A DNA stretch of 64,000 nucleotides, taken from positions 304,501-368,500 of the forward strand of contig CAUJNA010000824.1 in the NCBI GenBank assembly GCA_963377175.1, written 5' to 3'. The notes under the pieces were generated by a model. The model was not told the DNA's origin. It saw nothing but the letters and a program-made list of their open reading frames with translations, and ran no database searches. Shown here one piece after another: positions 1 through 11,022 of the stretch (the stretch's first letter is position 1; every line of letters begins with the position of its first letter). The stretch comes from Effrenium voratum (Eukaryota; Sar; Dinophyceae; Suessiales; Symbiodiniaceae). The position numbers were made by a program, and so were the translations under genes.

Positions 1-54
1 GGCACGGGCTGCCGGAATGGTTCTTGGGGGTGGCTGCTTGAGAAGGCCATAACC

Positions 55-170
55 GTGGTTATAAGTCAGAAGTATGTACATGTGTGTATATATATATATC
101 ATATATACACATGGGTATTCATGTATATATGTATAATATATGTATACTTTTATCTATATCTATCTACATG

Positions 171-256
<86 letters not shown>

Positions 257-292
257 TGTGTATATGTATATATATATATATATATATATTGG
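55..292. repeat. (AT)n-rich microsatellite
   Basis: Long runs of TATATATG and TATACATATA. The reading frames across it (YIYIYM) are artefacts. It can fold into hairpins. No gene is seen between here and 3.2 kb. Confidence 0.85.
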
Positions 293-631
293 CACTCGTA
301 TCTCTGCGCAAGAAACTCGGCTTCCTGGGTTCCCCTATGGCCCCCCAAAGAAGGTGCCCCCCCCATTCCAAGCGCCAAAGGTGGCGCCTAAGGTGGCGAG
401 GTGTTTGGGAGGGGATTCCAACTGGTGCGCCTTCGCAAGCATAGGACCTTCTATGGGGAAAAAGGTCGAAGGGATAAATGAAGCTCGGCTTCCTTTTGGA
501 TCGGGGCCACTTGCAGGGCACTTTGCGTGTCTTCGTAGATCGCCCTGTCTGCGCACACACACACACACAATCCATAACTTCCGCCCGCGAACCACCTCCC
601 TCAAGCGAAATTACCCTGTCACTAGCATGGA

Positions 632-703
632 ACCCACCAGAGTCCCTTTTAAAGAAAGATGGTGCGTGCCAGGATCCCTCAGTCAGGTTCCATGCTAGAA
701 GGA
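632..703. mobile_element. short TIR element, family L-like
   Basis: CTAGCATGGAACC near 635 is inverted as GGTTCCATGCTAG at 690-702. The right part resembles CAGTCAGGTTCCATGTTAG at 54515-54532, so the two are related. Confidence 0.4.
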
Positions 704-3200
704 CAGGAGGCCATTTTCGCTTGGGCTAGTGGTTTTGGGGTAGAAGCCCCCCGCAGACCACGCACGAGCTTGTTTGATCTGGACCGCTGTGAAGGTACCC
801 CTCCTGGTTGCTCTTATCGGGTGGGATTTGCAACGAATTAGTTGCACTTTGAAAGGGATCTCACAAGGGCCACTGCCCTTTGATGAGTGCTGGCCCAAAC
901 GTTTGAACATCCAAACTCTTTCTATCCGCCCACTTTGACATGTTGCAATGCGAATGAGCACTCTCTGGGGTTTTGCCCCCGGCCCTACCGGATTCGACGG
1001 GATGGGAGCTGTTGCCATCCCTTGGAGCGGCGTTTCTTGAAGTGTCAACTGCAGCTTTTTGCTGACCTGGCCGTGGAATCTTGAGAGTTGGAACCGCCTC
1101 AAAGTGGCTGGACACAAATCCCCACCTAAGTTTGACGTCCACCTAAGTTGTACGGGCAAGGCGAGCACCGAGGTATTCTTCATGGGTTTGAACTTTGGAA
1201 ACCATGCTTGACCAGCTGTGTGAGAAAAAGCGATGGCCTTAAAAGTGAGCTTTTTTAAAGGTGAGTACAATTCGCCCATGTGTTCTTTAGAATGAACTTC
1301 ACCGCTTCAGATTTTTTGCGTTTTGGTTTTCCCTGAACCCAATTTGGAGACCGAACCAGTTCCCAGTTGAACAGGCCGCGAAGATCAATGTGGACCACTC
1401 TCAAGAAAAACATCCCCAAGCAAATGATGCCCAAAGGGTCCCCTGATAGCCAATCACAATCCGCAGCCATTGAGACGGAGCCATTTCACTCTACTCCTTA
1501 AAAATCCTTGGAGAATGTCGCTCGTGGGCAAGCATTGCTAACACAACTACACCCCCGAAAAAAGGAGAACCCAAAAGGAGGAAGTTTAAGCAACAGGTGT
1601 TTAAACATGTGGTTATGGGTGAAAAATAAATGCCACCGGACCGCAGGTTTCAGAATCCATTTTCCATTCTCCAGGGCACCCCATTTTGGGGTTCCCCTAT
1701 TTTTGACCAAGGCCATCAGGGGTTTCCTTTTCCACCCCAAAACTGGGCTCACCCGTTTTTTTTTTTAATCACCACGGGCCACGCGGTAGGGGGGGGGGGA
1801 AGTCGCCCAATCTCCCGGCGCCATGGGCCTCTGGGCCATGCTGGTGCCTCGGGACTGGACGCGCCGGCGGAAGGAGGTCGGAGGGCTTCGGGGGGGGGGG
1901 TCCTGGAAGGTTCGTGCGGGTGAAGCTGGTCGTTTTTTGGAGTTGGCACCCCCCGTGTTTGGGGGGTTTGAAAGGGAAGCCACAAGGAGCACCCGCCTTT
2001 TTTTTTTGGGGGGGCCGAAAAAAAAGACACACCCACCCACACTGCTGATGGTTACAAAATCAGCGCCGTGCAGTTGGCAGGTGGTTTGTCCCAAGTCATA
2101 GGCAGTTTTATCCAACTGGCGTAGGATTCTGACCATCCACAGTATTTTTGGCGATCCTCAACAGGACTCAACCCCAGGGTTGATTCATGCTCAAACAAGA
2201 GGCCCTGACTGTAAGTCTGTTTGAGGGGAACGTCAAACACAACCGGAACCTTGTGTCAAAACCTCCGTGAATATTTCGGTGTGTCCTTTCTCAGGGTACG
2301 TTGTTTTGGGTGGTTTCAAGGGAGTGAAAAGGGATGCCCGGCCGTTTTGAGGGTTCCCTATTTCAGGAAGGCAAGTGAAGTGTCCCTTGAAAGGGCACGG
2401 CTCCTGAATTGAGAAAGCCGCGAACCAATCTGATCTGATCCCCTTCGAGTCTCTGAGTTACACTGCTTAGCCTTGATGTTGGTGGTTTGTCGTGGGCGGC
2501 CTTTTCTATCCTCTTGTCTTCGTGGTGCCCAGCGAATCGTCCGGTTTCTCAGGTTTTTAGTGGCTTTTTGTTGGCTTAGTGGTTGGGTGTCCATTTAGCC
2601 CAAAAGTTATCCACTTTTTGGCAGGGGATCTGAAGACAGCCCATTTTTTAAGCAGTTGGCACTTTGGGGGTTGCTTGAAAGAGCAAGCCCTTGTTCGGGG
2701 GTCCATGTTCCCATCAGCGATGAAGAAACCTTCCATGCCATGGCGAATGGCGACGCAAAGCGGACCGCGGAGCCGGGGACAAGGTGAACCAGGGGCGGCC
2801 GCAGGACCCAAGAGGCACGTTTCCAAGTCAAGTTGTCATTCAGCCACTGACAAAAAGACACCAAGAAAAACACCCAAAAGGAGAGGAATACCGGGGATTC
2901 TGAAAGATGAGTCGACTTCACTTGAACCAGGTCCCGGCATCTAGGGTGAAAGTAGATGGCACCATTCCCTTTATAGCTGAGTAAAGGGGATGACAGGGCT
3001 ATGTGGGAATTGTGCCATCTGCGTTCACCCAACTGCCAGTGGAGTATTCCGCCTTTGATTATATAGGATTCCTAGGCCATGAGCATGGGCCATAAGAGGA
3101 GTTTTGACCAATGATGGTTCAAGGGATGGTGCTCTGCACGACTCGTGATTATGACGGCGGCCCTCGGCATGCCAGAGTTGCACAGCACCGCGAGCCATCC
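704..3200. other. non-coding stretch with repeat fragments
   Basis: No convincing exon. It contains a half copy of family B (TIR near 2123-2144), a family F copy (2575-2650) and poly-G/C-rich DNA at 1788-2035. GC-rich peptides at 1820-1880 (MLVPRDWTRRRKEVG) and 2730-2790 (MANGDAKRTAEPGTR) are possible exons but lack clean acceptors. Confidence 0.4.
2944..3030. mobile_element. TIR element family H, copy 1
   Basis: GGGTGAAAGTAGATGGCAC is inverted with one mismatch as GTGCCATCTGCGTTCACCC. The second copy is at 63804-63871. Confidence 0.65.
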
Positions 3201-3206
3201 GGGGCC

Positions 3207-3365
3207 ATGGCAAGGTACTTGAACATGTACTTGTCCGAGATGAGTCTAGACCCTCGGGATCTTCGCCGGGTCAGACAGCCACAGGTACAGGCAGCGTTCA
3301 AGGAGCACCCGAAGATCACTGACGTGATCACCTGCCCGGTGATCTCCGTAGCTTCGGGGAAGTGA
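3207..3365 (+). CDS. short ORF or exon fragment, unknown protein
   Basis: An open frame starts at an ATG (MARYLNMYLSEMSLDPRDL) and runs to a TGA about 52 residues later, ending ITCPVISVASGK. The composition looks like ordinary soluble protein rather than repeat translation, and the frame is open upstream to 3111. I recognise no family. It could be a terminal exon or a decayed gene fragment. The other frames of this stretch are less protein-like. Confidence 0.3.
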   Translation: MARYLNMYLSEMSLDPRDLRRVRQPQVQAAFKEHPKITDVITCPVISVASGK

Positions 3366-3682
3366 CGACGAGCGTTCCTGCCAGGGCTCACGAAAAAAGT
3401 CCGAGCGTTTTGTGGAGACTCAAGGAATGACCCAGGCTTGCGGAATGAACCCGGGGGTACCCTTAAAGGAAACAACGACAAGGGATGGTTTCTACTGGAC
3501 ATTCCAACTCATACCCATCGAACCAACAAGAAAAAGAGCCGAAACCGTTGGTTGCATTATTAGTTCGTTTTCTTTTGAGGCTCGAAAGTTGATACGTGGC
3601 AAAGCAGGTTTCCCCCCCAAACCAAAAAGGTGGTTGTTCCTTTTAGTTTCCCTTCAAAACCAGGCTGAAACAGGTTACGTCA

Positions 3683-3793
3683 ATTGGTGGTTTGGATTGG
3701 TGGGTTGGGAATTCGAATCCCTGGTTCTTGTAGAAGGGTAAACGGGAAGTTACCCTTAACCACCAAACCACCAAACCACCAATCCAAACCAAC
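3683..3793 (-). mobile_element. tRNA-like element family E, copy 1
   Basis: On the minus strand, TTGGTGGTTTGG pairs with CCAAACCACCAAT. Between them lie an A-box-like TGGTTTGGTGGTTAAGGGT, then TTCTACAAGAACCA and a T-arm-like GGGATTCGAATTCCC. It looks like a tRNA-derived SINE or tRNA relic; the anticodon arm does not fold cleanly, so it is not a functional tRNA call. Confidence 0.5.
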
Positions 3794-4005
3794 AGGTGGA
3801 AGGAACCTTGCCGAAACGATACCCTCAAAAAAATCAGACCCATTGGTTCCTGTAGAGGGAAGGAACCTGACTGAAAACGATACCCTCAAAATTGTAAACA
3901 CCAACCCATTCAAGCATCCCTTTTTGCCGGAGATCCTTCCGTGCGACTCTGAACCGACAGGTCACATCAGGCTATGCGAGGGTCTTGGTGACCGCAGCAA
4001 TGCAG

Positions 4006-4066
4006 GAGAGACGGTGTTTCAGTTCGGCTCGCGCAGAGTGCCCAGTTCTTAATCCGAGTTGGCGAG
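4006..4066 (+). CDS. candidate exon, unknown
   Basis: TGCAG precedes GAG at 4006, and a GT follows GGCGAG at 4067. The frame reads ERRCFSSARAECPVLNPSWR. It is short, and only the splice-like edges and open frame support it. Confidence 0.3.
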
Positions 4067-4665
4067 GTCGTTTTTCTTCTGCGTTTGGTCGGTGTTCAAA
4101 GAAACCAAAAAGAAGCCACCCATGTTTCCAGGGTGCCCAATTTGTTTGAGACACCCGCATTTTGGAGAGACTTGCTTGGTGTAATGATTGAAGACGCGGT
4201 ATAACAAACACCTTCCACAAGGGCCTAGCTTCAAAACCACAAACACCACAAAAACCTTCCACAAGACCTAGCAACTTTCCTCATTTCGGTTTTTCGTGGT
4301 TTTGAAAGGGACCCCCGTTGCTTCATCCGGTTCCTCGGGTTTTCTTCGCCAGTTTTTTTTTGGTTTCGGGAGATGGACACGTTTCCATTTCACCGAGCTC
4401 CCTATATTTATTCCTTTTTGGTGGTTTTAATTCCATCACCTTCTTGGCCCAAAGGCGAGTGTCCTTGGGGGTGATGTTTTAAGGGGGAACTATAGGGAGC
4501 CCAGTTTTTTCCCAGTTTTTTTCCCAGTTTAAGGTAGTTTCCCAGTTTTTTTCCCAGTTTAAGGTAGTTTCCCCTTTTTTTTAAAAAAAAAGGTTTGGTC
4601 AAAATGGGTGTCCATTTCACCCAGTGATCAACTTTCCCCCGGGGGCCGACCTGCAGCGCTCGCAG

Positions 4666-4719
4666 GAGCTGCGGCACCCCGAGTTGGCCACCCAGGAGGC
4701 TCCGGTGCGAGCGGCAAAG
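4666..4719 (+). CDS. candidate coiled-coil exon
   Basis: The island starts after CGCTCGCAG and ends at CAAAG|GTTCG. It is 54 nt, phase 0 at both ends, and encodes ELRHPELATQEAPVRAAK. It is clearly more GC-rich than its flanks, which hold short direct repeats (TTTCCCAGTTTTTTTCCCAG at 4500-4570) upstream and TG-rich sequence downstream. This is the first well-formed exon of the putative long gene. Confidence 0.55.
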
Positions 4720-5047
4720 GTTCGTTTTGGGGCAGCTGCTTCTGGGCTGGCTAGCATGTTTTTTTGGGGGGAACACGCCTTTTTTGGGGACAGGAAACAA
4801 GCTCGGCGGTCTTGTGTGGTTTTCTGTGTGGGTTTTTCCCTAACACCTCGTGGTTTTCTTGCTAGTGTTGTCTCTCTTTCTTCTTCTTTTTTTGTGTGTG
4901 TGTCCTTATCCAGCGACTAGTGGTTTTCTTGTTTCCCGGCCAAAGAAGAAAGGCAAGCCAGTAGTTTTGGACACACCCAACATGCGAAAATCTCGGCTCG
5001 GTCTTGTACGTGTTCGGGGCCCTCTACCTCAGACTTATCCTGGCTAG

Positions 5048-5080
5048 GGCACAGCTTTATTTGCAGCTGGAGCAATGCAG
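5048..5080 (+). CDS. candidate mini-exon
   Basis: Thirty-three nt lie between CTGGCTAG and GTGCCTCG. One frame gives RAQLYLQLEQCR (its first codon split across the acceptor), which fits the coiled-coil style of the other exons. It is very short, so it may be chance. Confidence 0.3.
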
Positions 5081-5213
5081 GTGCCTCGTCTTTGCTTGAG
5101 GCTCGGAACTTCCTTTTGCGGGAGGTGTTTGTTGGGAAAGCAACAATAGAACCATCATGTTGGGGGTTTAGAACAACCCAGCTGTTGGTTGTGTGTGTGT
5201 TCTTTCTTTGCAG

Positions 5214-5347
5214 ATCCCATCAAGAAAATCACAGCCAGCCCCTTTTGCTACCGCATGAGCTGTGGTATGGTGGATGCCCGAATATTGCGACTGAATCAAC
5301 GAAATGTGGCTGCAGCAAGCTCAGGAGTTGTAGTCAATCAGGAACAT
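5214..5347 (+). CDS. candidate exon of a non-coiled-coil protein
   Basis: A good acceptor (TTCTTTCTTTGCAG) precedes an open frame reading DPIKKITASPFCYRMSCG, then VDARILRLNQRNVAAASSG. A GT lies at 5348. Base composition is less GC-rich than in the coiled-coil exons, and the peptide is globular in style. No family is recognised. It may belong to a different gene or be a captured gene fragment. Confidence 0.45.
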
Positions 5348-5807
5348 GTGGGTATAGGTCAACGGAAACTTAACATGGTGGTTTTGGTTTTGGTTTTGGT
5401 TTCACTTCAAAGCAACCTTAAAACGGGTACCCTCAAAAGGCACCCACCCAGGTCAAAAACACGAGAATAAGGGAAACCTCGTCGTTGACCAGTTGGTGGT
5501 GGTTGGTGCACTCGCAGACTCCACCGTGGAGACTTTGGCATGGGTAGCTCGACCAGAACACCTGCGGACATTAGGATAATTAGTATTTGGGTGGTTCTGC
5601 TTTGTTTCTCACTTTCTGAGTCCCTAGACTTTATACTGTTTGGGAAGACAATTTTGGTCGTACAATAACGTTTTGACTTTTTTGGGGCCATCCACTCAAG
5701 AAGTGAGTGTTTGAGGCATTCTGGTCTAGATGTGCTGAATCCTCCCCCACAGTACATATGGCCCTGCTTTGGCAGGGCTTGAAGAAAAAGACGCAGAGAG
5801 AGCCAGC

Positions 5808-5815
5808 GAGAGAGG

Positions 5816-5852
<37 letters not shown>

Positions 5853-5862
5853 TGAGAGAGTA
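5808..5862. repeat. (GA)n microsatellite
   Basis: An uninterrupted GAGAGA run with short GAGC variants. Confidence 0.8.
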
Positions 5863-5943
5863 AAGAGGGGGGTACCAGTGAAGGACAACTAGCCAGATGG
5901 AGTCCCAGTGAATTTTATCGGAGCGTCTGGTCCACAGCTGCAG

Positions 5944-6021
5944 TCCCCAAGATCATCTTATTTGCCAGCATCAGACGCCGGGTTCCGCTTTTTATTGGAA
6001 CAACACCAAGGACGCTTGCGA
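5944..6021 (+). CDS. candidate exon
   Basis: CTGCAG precedes TCC at 5944. The frame reads SPRSSYLPASDAGFRF then LLEQHQGRLR, consistent with the Leu/Gln/Arg heptads of the other islands. The 3' end is uncertain: no clean GT stands where the coding character fades. A family A element begins about 55 nt downstream. Confidence 0.35.
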
Positions 6022-6077
6022 GGGTACCCTCCTTGCTGGTTTTTCAAAGGGAAACCAAAAGGAAGCCCGAAGCCATG

Positions 6078-6212
6078 TGAGCCACAATCAAAACCCGGGT
6101 AGATGAAGGTTAGTAGGGGGCAGCAGTCCCAGCCAGAAATAGTTGCGGCCGCCTTCTTAATTCTTTACATGGTTCTGGGTTCACCATGTTAATACCGGGT
6201 TTTGATTGTGAT
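6078..6212 (+). mobile_element. TIR element family A, copy 1
   Basis: TGAGCCACAATCAAAACCCGG at the left matches the inverse of the right end CCGGGTTTTGATTGTG. The interior has the conserved GTTGCGGCCGCCTT and ACATGGTTCTGGGT. The left arm carries GAAG|GTTAGT. The right end is fused to an ATCATGTG tandem. Confidence 0.75.
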
Positions 6213-6580
6213 CATGTGATCATGTGATGTTTCTTCAAGGTCCAGGTCTGGAAGGTGAGGCTGGAAGGTGAGGCTGGAAGGTGAGGCGCTGCTGAGGCTC
6301 TGCATTCCCCATGCCCCGTTTGGCGTCTGGCTCAAGTGATCGGTCAAAATTCGCAAAGCAGTCGATCCAGAGGTTCTTAAATGGACATGGGGGACGAGCT
6401 GAAAACAAATCCCCACAACAAACAGGCAGGACACGTTTTCCCATTTCCATGGGGGACGAGCTGAAAAAAGAAGCCACAACAAAGCACGGAGAAGGACTGA
6501 TTTTGGCCATGTCCTCTTGTGAAAAACCTGCGGTACTTTTGACCGACCGCAGCGGTTCTCTCCAGATGCCCGCTGTACAG

Positions 6581-6622
6581 GATTTTGCCATGGAGACGGC
6601 TTCGGCGCGCGCGAGGTCGGAG
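6581..6622 (+). CDS. candidate exon
   Basis: TGTACAG precedes GATTTTGCC. The frame reads DFAMETASARARSE and would end at a GC donor (GAG|GCGACC) or earlier at AG|GTCGG. The frame stays open to 6721 but loses its character. A downstream alternative frame (AEETCVYQEVLGHCVAQEP) is also protein-like, so the exact coding use is unclear. Confidence 0.35.
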
Positions 6623-6889
6623 GCGACCGGGTGGCGGAAGAAACCTGCGTTTACCAAGAGGTACTTGGACACTGTGTGGCCCAGGAGCCGGTTGTGCGCT
6701 GGGCAGATCTGGGCAGGGTGATGACTTGGGCAAGTAAGAGGGACTTTCAACAATCGGTGGTTTTGAACATATATCTCAAAATTGGGGACCGATTCCTCCA
6801 GGGTTTCATTTTAAAACCCCTCCAAAAAGAGATCGGCCCCCTATCTTAAGACACCAAGCTTCAAGGGGTCGAACCACCGCTTCACCGAT

Positions 6890-7037
6890 ATGGCCATGGG
6901 GTCAAAACCCCGGTTAGCCCCCAGTGAACAACCACTAAAATAGGTTCCAAAATGGGTGGTGAATTCACCCAATCCCCAACGTGGGATCCCCAAAATAGAC
7001 TTGGCATCCCAAAACGGTTTTGACAACCACAGCCATA
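6890..7037 (-). mobile_element. TIR element family C, copy 1
   Basis: TGGCCATGGGGTCAAAACC at the left, GGTTTTGACAACCACAGCCA at the right. The interior has CCCCCAGTGAAC and AATGGGTGGTGAATTCACC. The coding-like island at 7040 follows immediately. Confidence 0.65.
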
Positions 7038-7039
7038 TG

Positions 7040-7170
7040 CCGAGGAGCTATTGGAGCGGCCCGCGCAGCCGCAGCCGCAGCGCCTTCTGCCATTACAAGC
7101 CGAGCCAATCTGCGAGCCCCACAGCTGGAAAGCCTCAGGCGTGGGCACCGGAAGAGAGATCCAAGACGCC
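7040..7170 (+). CDS. candidate exon, frame ambiguous
   Basis: A GC-rich island starts directly after the right end of a family C element (7037). Two frames are open and plausible: one reads ELLERPAQPQPQRLLPLQ, the other GAIGAARAAAAAAPSAITS followed by PQLESLRRGHRKRDPRR. The second resembles the Ala-rich coiled-coil exons. Splice edges are unclear. Confidence 0.4.
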
Positions 7171-7616
7171 CAGCGATTGGCTTCACTCTTTGGGATCGAT
7201 CGGTTCTCTTTGTTCTTTCGTTTGTCTTTAAAGATAATATGTCCTTTTTTTAATGAGCGCGAGAGCATCTAGATTCACACGAAACAGACATATGTGTTTA
7301 AAATGTTTTATGAGCACATTTTACACATTGCTTGATCATGTGAAGGTTTGTGTTTTCCCGCCACATCTCAATACGTGAAGCTTGTTGCGGCAGGGGTGTT
7401 TCTTGCCACCAAGGAAGGCTCGTGAGAAGCCGACCCTCGTGCCTCAAGAAAAGGCGGAGATGCGGCCGGGCGCCAACATGTTTTTGCAAGAGAAGAGGCC
7501 CTCCTCCTTTTACGCCAATCTGCCTTCGAATCTTGGCTGCTTTGGATCTCTGGCTTTGACCTCTTGGGATGTGTGGCTAGTCCCAGCCCTCAAACAGTGA
7601 GAAAAACACAAAACAC

Positions 7617-7790
7617 ATGTTTTGCACGGGTCCGCCACCAAGGACAGAGGAAATGCTCATGAGGGACAAAAGAAGACAGGAGGTCTTCATGAAAATGGCG
7701 CAAGTCGGGTCTTTGAAGCTGGTCATGGCACAGGTCGAGGTTACCTCCGGCTACCAATTCGCAGACGCCAAAGACTTCATGAAGCTGTAA
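7617..7790 (+). CDS. small ORF or terminal exon, unknown
   Basis: An ATG-to-TAA frame of 57 residues: begins MFCTGPPPRTEEMLMRDKRR, continues with VFMKMAQVGSLKLVMAQVEV and ends FADAKDFMKL. It is more protein-like than the longer overlapping frame. If the ACCAAG at 7640 is an acceptor, it could be a terminal exon beginning near TEEMLM. No family is recognised. Confidence 0.4.
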   Translation: MFCTGPPPRTEEMLMRDKRRQEVFMKMAQVGSLKLVMAQVEVTSGYQFADAKDFMKL

Positions 7791-8818
7791 TCCCTTGGGT
7801 TGGCTTGGGTGCTAAATCGCGACCCTCTGGGTGGCTCGTTCTTTTGGGGGGACCCCGCAAAAATGTGGTTTCCCTTTGGATTCAACCACCAAGGACAGGG
7901 GTACCCTCAAAAATGGCATTCCCATTTTAAGTTGACCCTCAAGGAAACCAAAGGGGGCGGGTGACCCTATTCGATTCAGCACCCAGGCCAAAAAACCCGT
8001 GGCACCAGCCCAGGTTTTGTGCCCGAACTTTATAGGCTTAAGCGCATGATTCGGCCTTGACGGTGAACGCCCTGAATATTGCAAGTAGGGGAACAGCAGG
8101 TCCCTCCATTTCCTCTTTTTGCACCTTCAAAAGTGGCAATTTCAATGGACACCACCAATGAATTGCAGATCTTGAAAAAGAAATCCAGTGCCCGCTGCAC
8201 AAGGACAAACTTTTGTAGTTTACCCACGACTTACAGTGGTTTGTGTGGTTGGACATGGTTGGTCGACTTGCAATATGTAGGGAGTCCACCGTTGGTTATG
8301 TGTTTCTCACCCGTGTATAGCGTATCACGCGATTCATGCTGAGCGACCACGCTTGGCAGATCCATATGGCCTTTTCGTCCAGTGAGACGCTAGGCCGTTG
8401 AGTAGAAAACAAATGATTGGCCCATGGCAGGCAGGTGGCGCAAGGAACTATCCTGAGAACAGCGGTCCCTCATGTTTTTCTTTTAAGACCTTTGCACGAG
8501 AAGAAAAACATTGGAGCCCACCAGTAAAGCGATCATTTGTTGGTTTGAGGAGAAACAAGAAGCCACCAGTTCTCATTTGAGCAACGGTCATATGGACTGT
8601 CAACCGTAGTAAGGGGGATGCCTCGGCGCACCAAAAGCCAAAACACCGGCAGGAAATGGGGCTTCACCAAAATTGTCCATCGCGCACATGTTGGTTGCTT
8701 CTGAAGATGATACTTGATGTCATGACAATGATTATGGCTGTGTCTCAAAAAAATCCATCTCCAAGCAGGTGATTTCCCTTGGAGGGCCATTTTTTTTAGG
8801 AATTGTTGTCGTTTTTTT

Positions 8819-9073
8819 TTAGGAATTATTTTTGTTTTTCAGGGTGGGTGGCTTTTTGGCTTTTGTGGCTTTTACGTGGGTCTTTGTGGCTTTTGTAGCT
8901 TTTCTTTTCGCATCCTCTGCATGCATGGCTTTTCGCATCCTCTGCTTTCCCAGTTGGTTTTTGGCCTTGGCTTCCTGCATCCTCAGCATCGCAAGTTCCT
9001 CTCTGGTGCCCCCCGCCACCCCCTTTCGATTAAAATACACGCCTACTTGAATCATCACTTTCTCGATCGTCAT
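8819..9073 (-). CDS. Lys/Ala-rich ORF, probably repeat-derived
   Basis: The minus-strand frame of 84 residues contains EELAMLRMQEAKAKNQLGK and then KATKATKTHVKATKAKK. Its first ten residues come from the adjacent 9.0-10.6 kb tandem array, and the middle contains short repeats of GCATCCTCTGC and TGGCTTTT. It may be an old coding fragment inside the array, but a low-complexity origin is equally likely. Confidence 0.2.
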   Translation of the reverse strand: MTIEKVMIQVGVYFNRKGVAGGTREELAMLRMQEAKAKNQLGKQRMRKAMHAEDAKRKATKATKTHVKATKAKKPPTLKNKNNS

Positions 9074-10620
9074 GTGACAGCTGCTTTTTAGATTCTTTGG
9101 CTGCCGTTTTACAGGGAGTTTGCCCGTGATTGAATCCTTACTTGTGTTATGAGGCCTTGCCGCAGAGGAACTGATGACCCCCCCGCTGCTTTGTTATATT
9201 TTTTTGGCCCTAATTGAAACATCACTTTTTCAATCATCGTGGGGGGGGCTGCCGCCCCCCCCAACCCCCCCGCTATTTTTTGGACTTTTTGCCCCTATTT
9301 GAATCATCACTTTTTCGATCATCATGCGACCGCTACTTTTTAGATTCTTTGCCCCTAATTGTTCGATCATCATGGGGGGGGCTGCCGCCCCCCGCTATTT
9401 TTTAGACTTTTTGCCCCTGATTGAATCATCACTTTTTCGATCTGCAGGGATTAGTTTGCCCGTATTTGAACCCTCACTTGTACCATGAGGCCTTGCGCAG
9501 AGGCACTGATGCCCCCCCCGCTGTTTTTTTTTTTTTTTTTGCCCATTGAATCATCACTTTTTTCAATCATCATCCCCCCCGACTTTTTGCCCCTGATTGA
9601 ATCATCACTTTTTCGATCATCATGGGGGGGCTGCCGCCCCCCAACCCCCCCGCGCCTTTAATTGAATCATCACTTTTTCAATCATCATGGGGCATCCTCA
9701 CTTGTACCATGAGGCCTTGCCGCAGAGGAACTGATGACCCCCCGCTGCTTTTATATTTTTTTTGTCCCTAATTGAATCATCACTTAACATCATTGCTGCC
9801 CGCTTGTTTCTGCTTTTTGAATTGATCATCATCAGGCCTTTTAGGGCGGGACAGGCGGGGCTGCCGTTCCCCCCAACCCCGCTATTTTTTAATTTTGCCT
9901 TGATTGAGTCATCACTGATCCAGGATTAGTTGTTCGTATCTGAAACCTCACTGTACCATTTCTGCTTTGGCATAATGATTTCCCTGCTGCTTTTTTTTTT
10001 AAAAATATTTTTTTGGCCTAATTGAATCATCACTTTTTCGATCATCGTGGGGGGGGCTGCTGCCCCCCCAACCCCCCCGGTATTTTTGGACTTTTTGCCC
10101 CTGATTGAATCATCACTTTTTCGATCTGCAGGGATTAGTTTGCCCGTATTTGAACCCTCACTTGTACCATGAGGCCTCGGCGCAGAGGCACTGATGCCAC
10201 CCCCGCTGCTTTTTTTTTGCCCTAATTGAATCATCACTTTTTCAATCATCGTGGGGGGGGCTGCCGCCCCCACCAACCCCCCCGCTTTTTTTTGGACTTT
10301 TTGCCCCTATTTGAATCATCACTTTTTCGATCATCATGCGAGCGCTACTTTTTAGATTCTTTGCCCCTAATTGTTCGATCATCATGGGGGGGGCTGCCGC
10401 CCCCCCCCAACCCCCCCGCTATTTTTAGACTTTTTGCCCTGATTGAATCATCACTTTTTCGATCATCATGGGGGGGCTGCCGCCCGCCCCAACACCCCCG
10501 CGCCTTTAATTGAATCATTACTTTTTCAATCATCATGGGGCATCGGCTGGCCCCCAAAACAGGCTGCCGCCCCCCCCAACCCCCCCTGTGCCTTTAATTG
10601 AATCCTCACTTTTACCATGA
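9030..10620. repeat. complex tandem array with poly-C/G hairpins
   Basis: Repeats of a degenerate unit built from TTGAATCATCACTTTTTCGA, TCATCATGGGGGGGCTGCCG, CCCCCCAACCCCCCCGC and TATTTTTTGGACTTTTTGCC. Units of about 60-110 bp alternate with a second segment holding CATGAGGCCTTGCCGCAGAG. Reading frames in both strands are artefacts of the array. Confidence 0.8.
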
Positions 10621-10987
10621 GATGCGGGAAGCCAAGTTGCTGGTGATGCTGGCGATGGCTGGACATGCGGGGGATGTTGAAAACGATGCTGATGATGTTG
10701 ACGGACGCGTAAAATACGTACATTTCGCGAGAAAATGCTGTAAATTACAGCATTTTAGCAGCCAGGACGGAAAACAACAAAATCCCAAAACAAAACAAAA
10801 AAATCCCAAATTAAATCTCGACCCATTTCCCTTGGTCCCAGCCGACTTAGGTCTATAGGTTTCCAACGTTTAGTGGGGGGGTGTTCATTTAACCTTGTAG
10901 TCCAAGGTTTAGTGGGGGGTTTCTAAGAGTTAGACGGCCCAGCCGCATCCGAAAATTAAAATGGACGGCCCAGCCGCAAGCTCGTAG

Positions 10988-11022
10988 GAGCTGCAGCGCC
11001 TGCGAGACCCCCGAGGCAGAGG
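10988..11022 (+). CDS. candidate mini-exon
   Basis: GCTCGTAG precedes GAG. The frame ELQRLRDPRGR is followed by GG|GTGAAGG. The peptide resembles the start of the exon at 4666 (ELRHPEL). It is only 35 nt, so support is modest. Confidence 0.3.

Noticed and set aside
9165..9240. CTGATGA followed by GAAAC, the core words of a hammerhead ribozyme
   Set aside because: The two words are separated by poly-C and poly-T with no complementary stem II, and they recur because of the tandem array.
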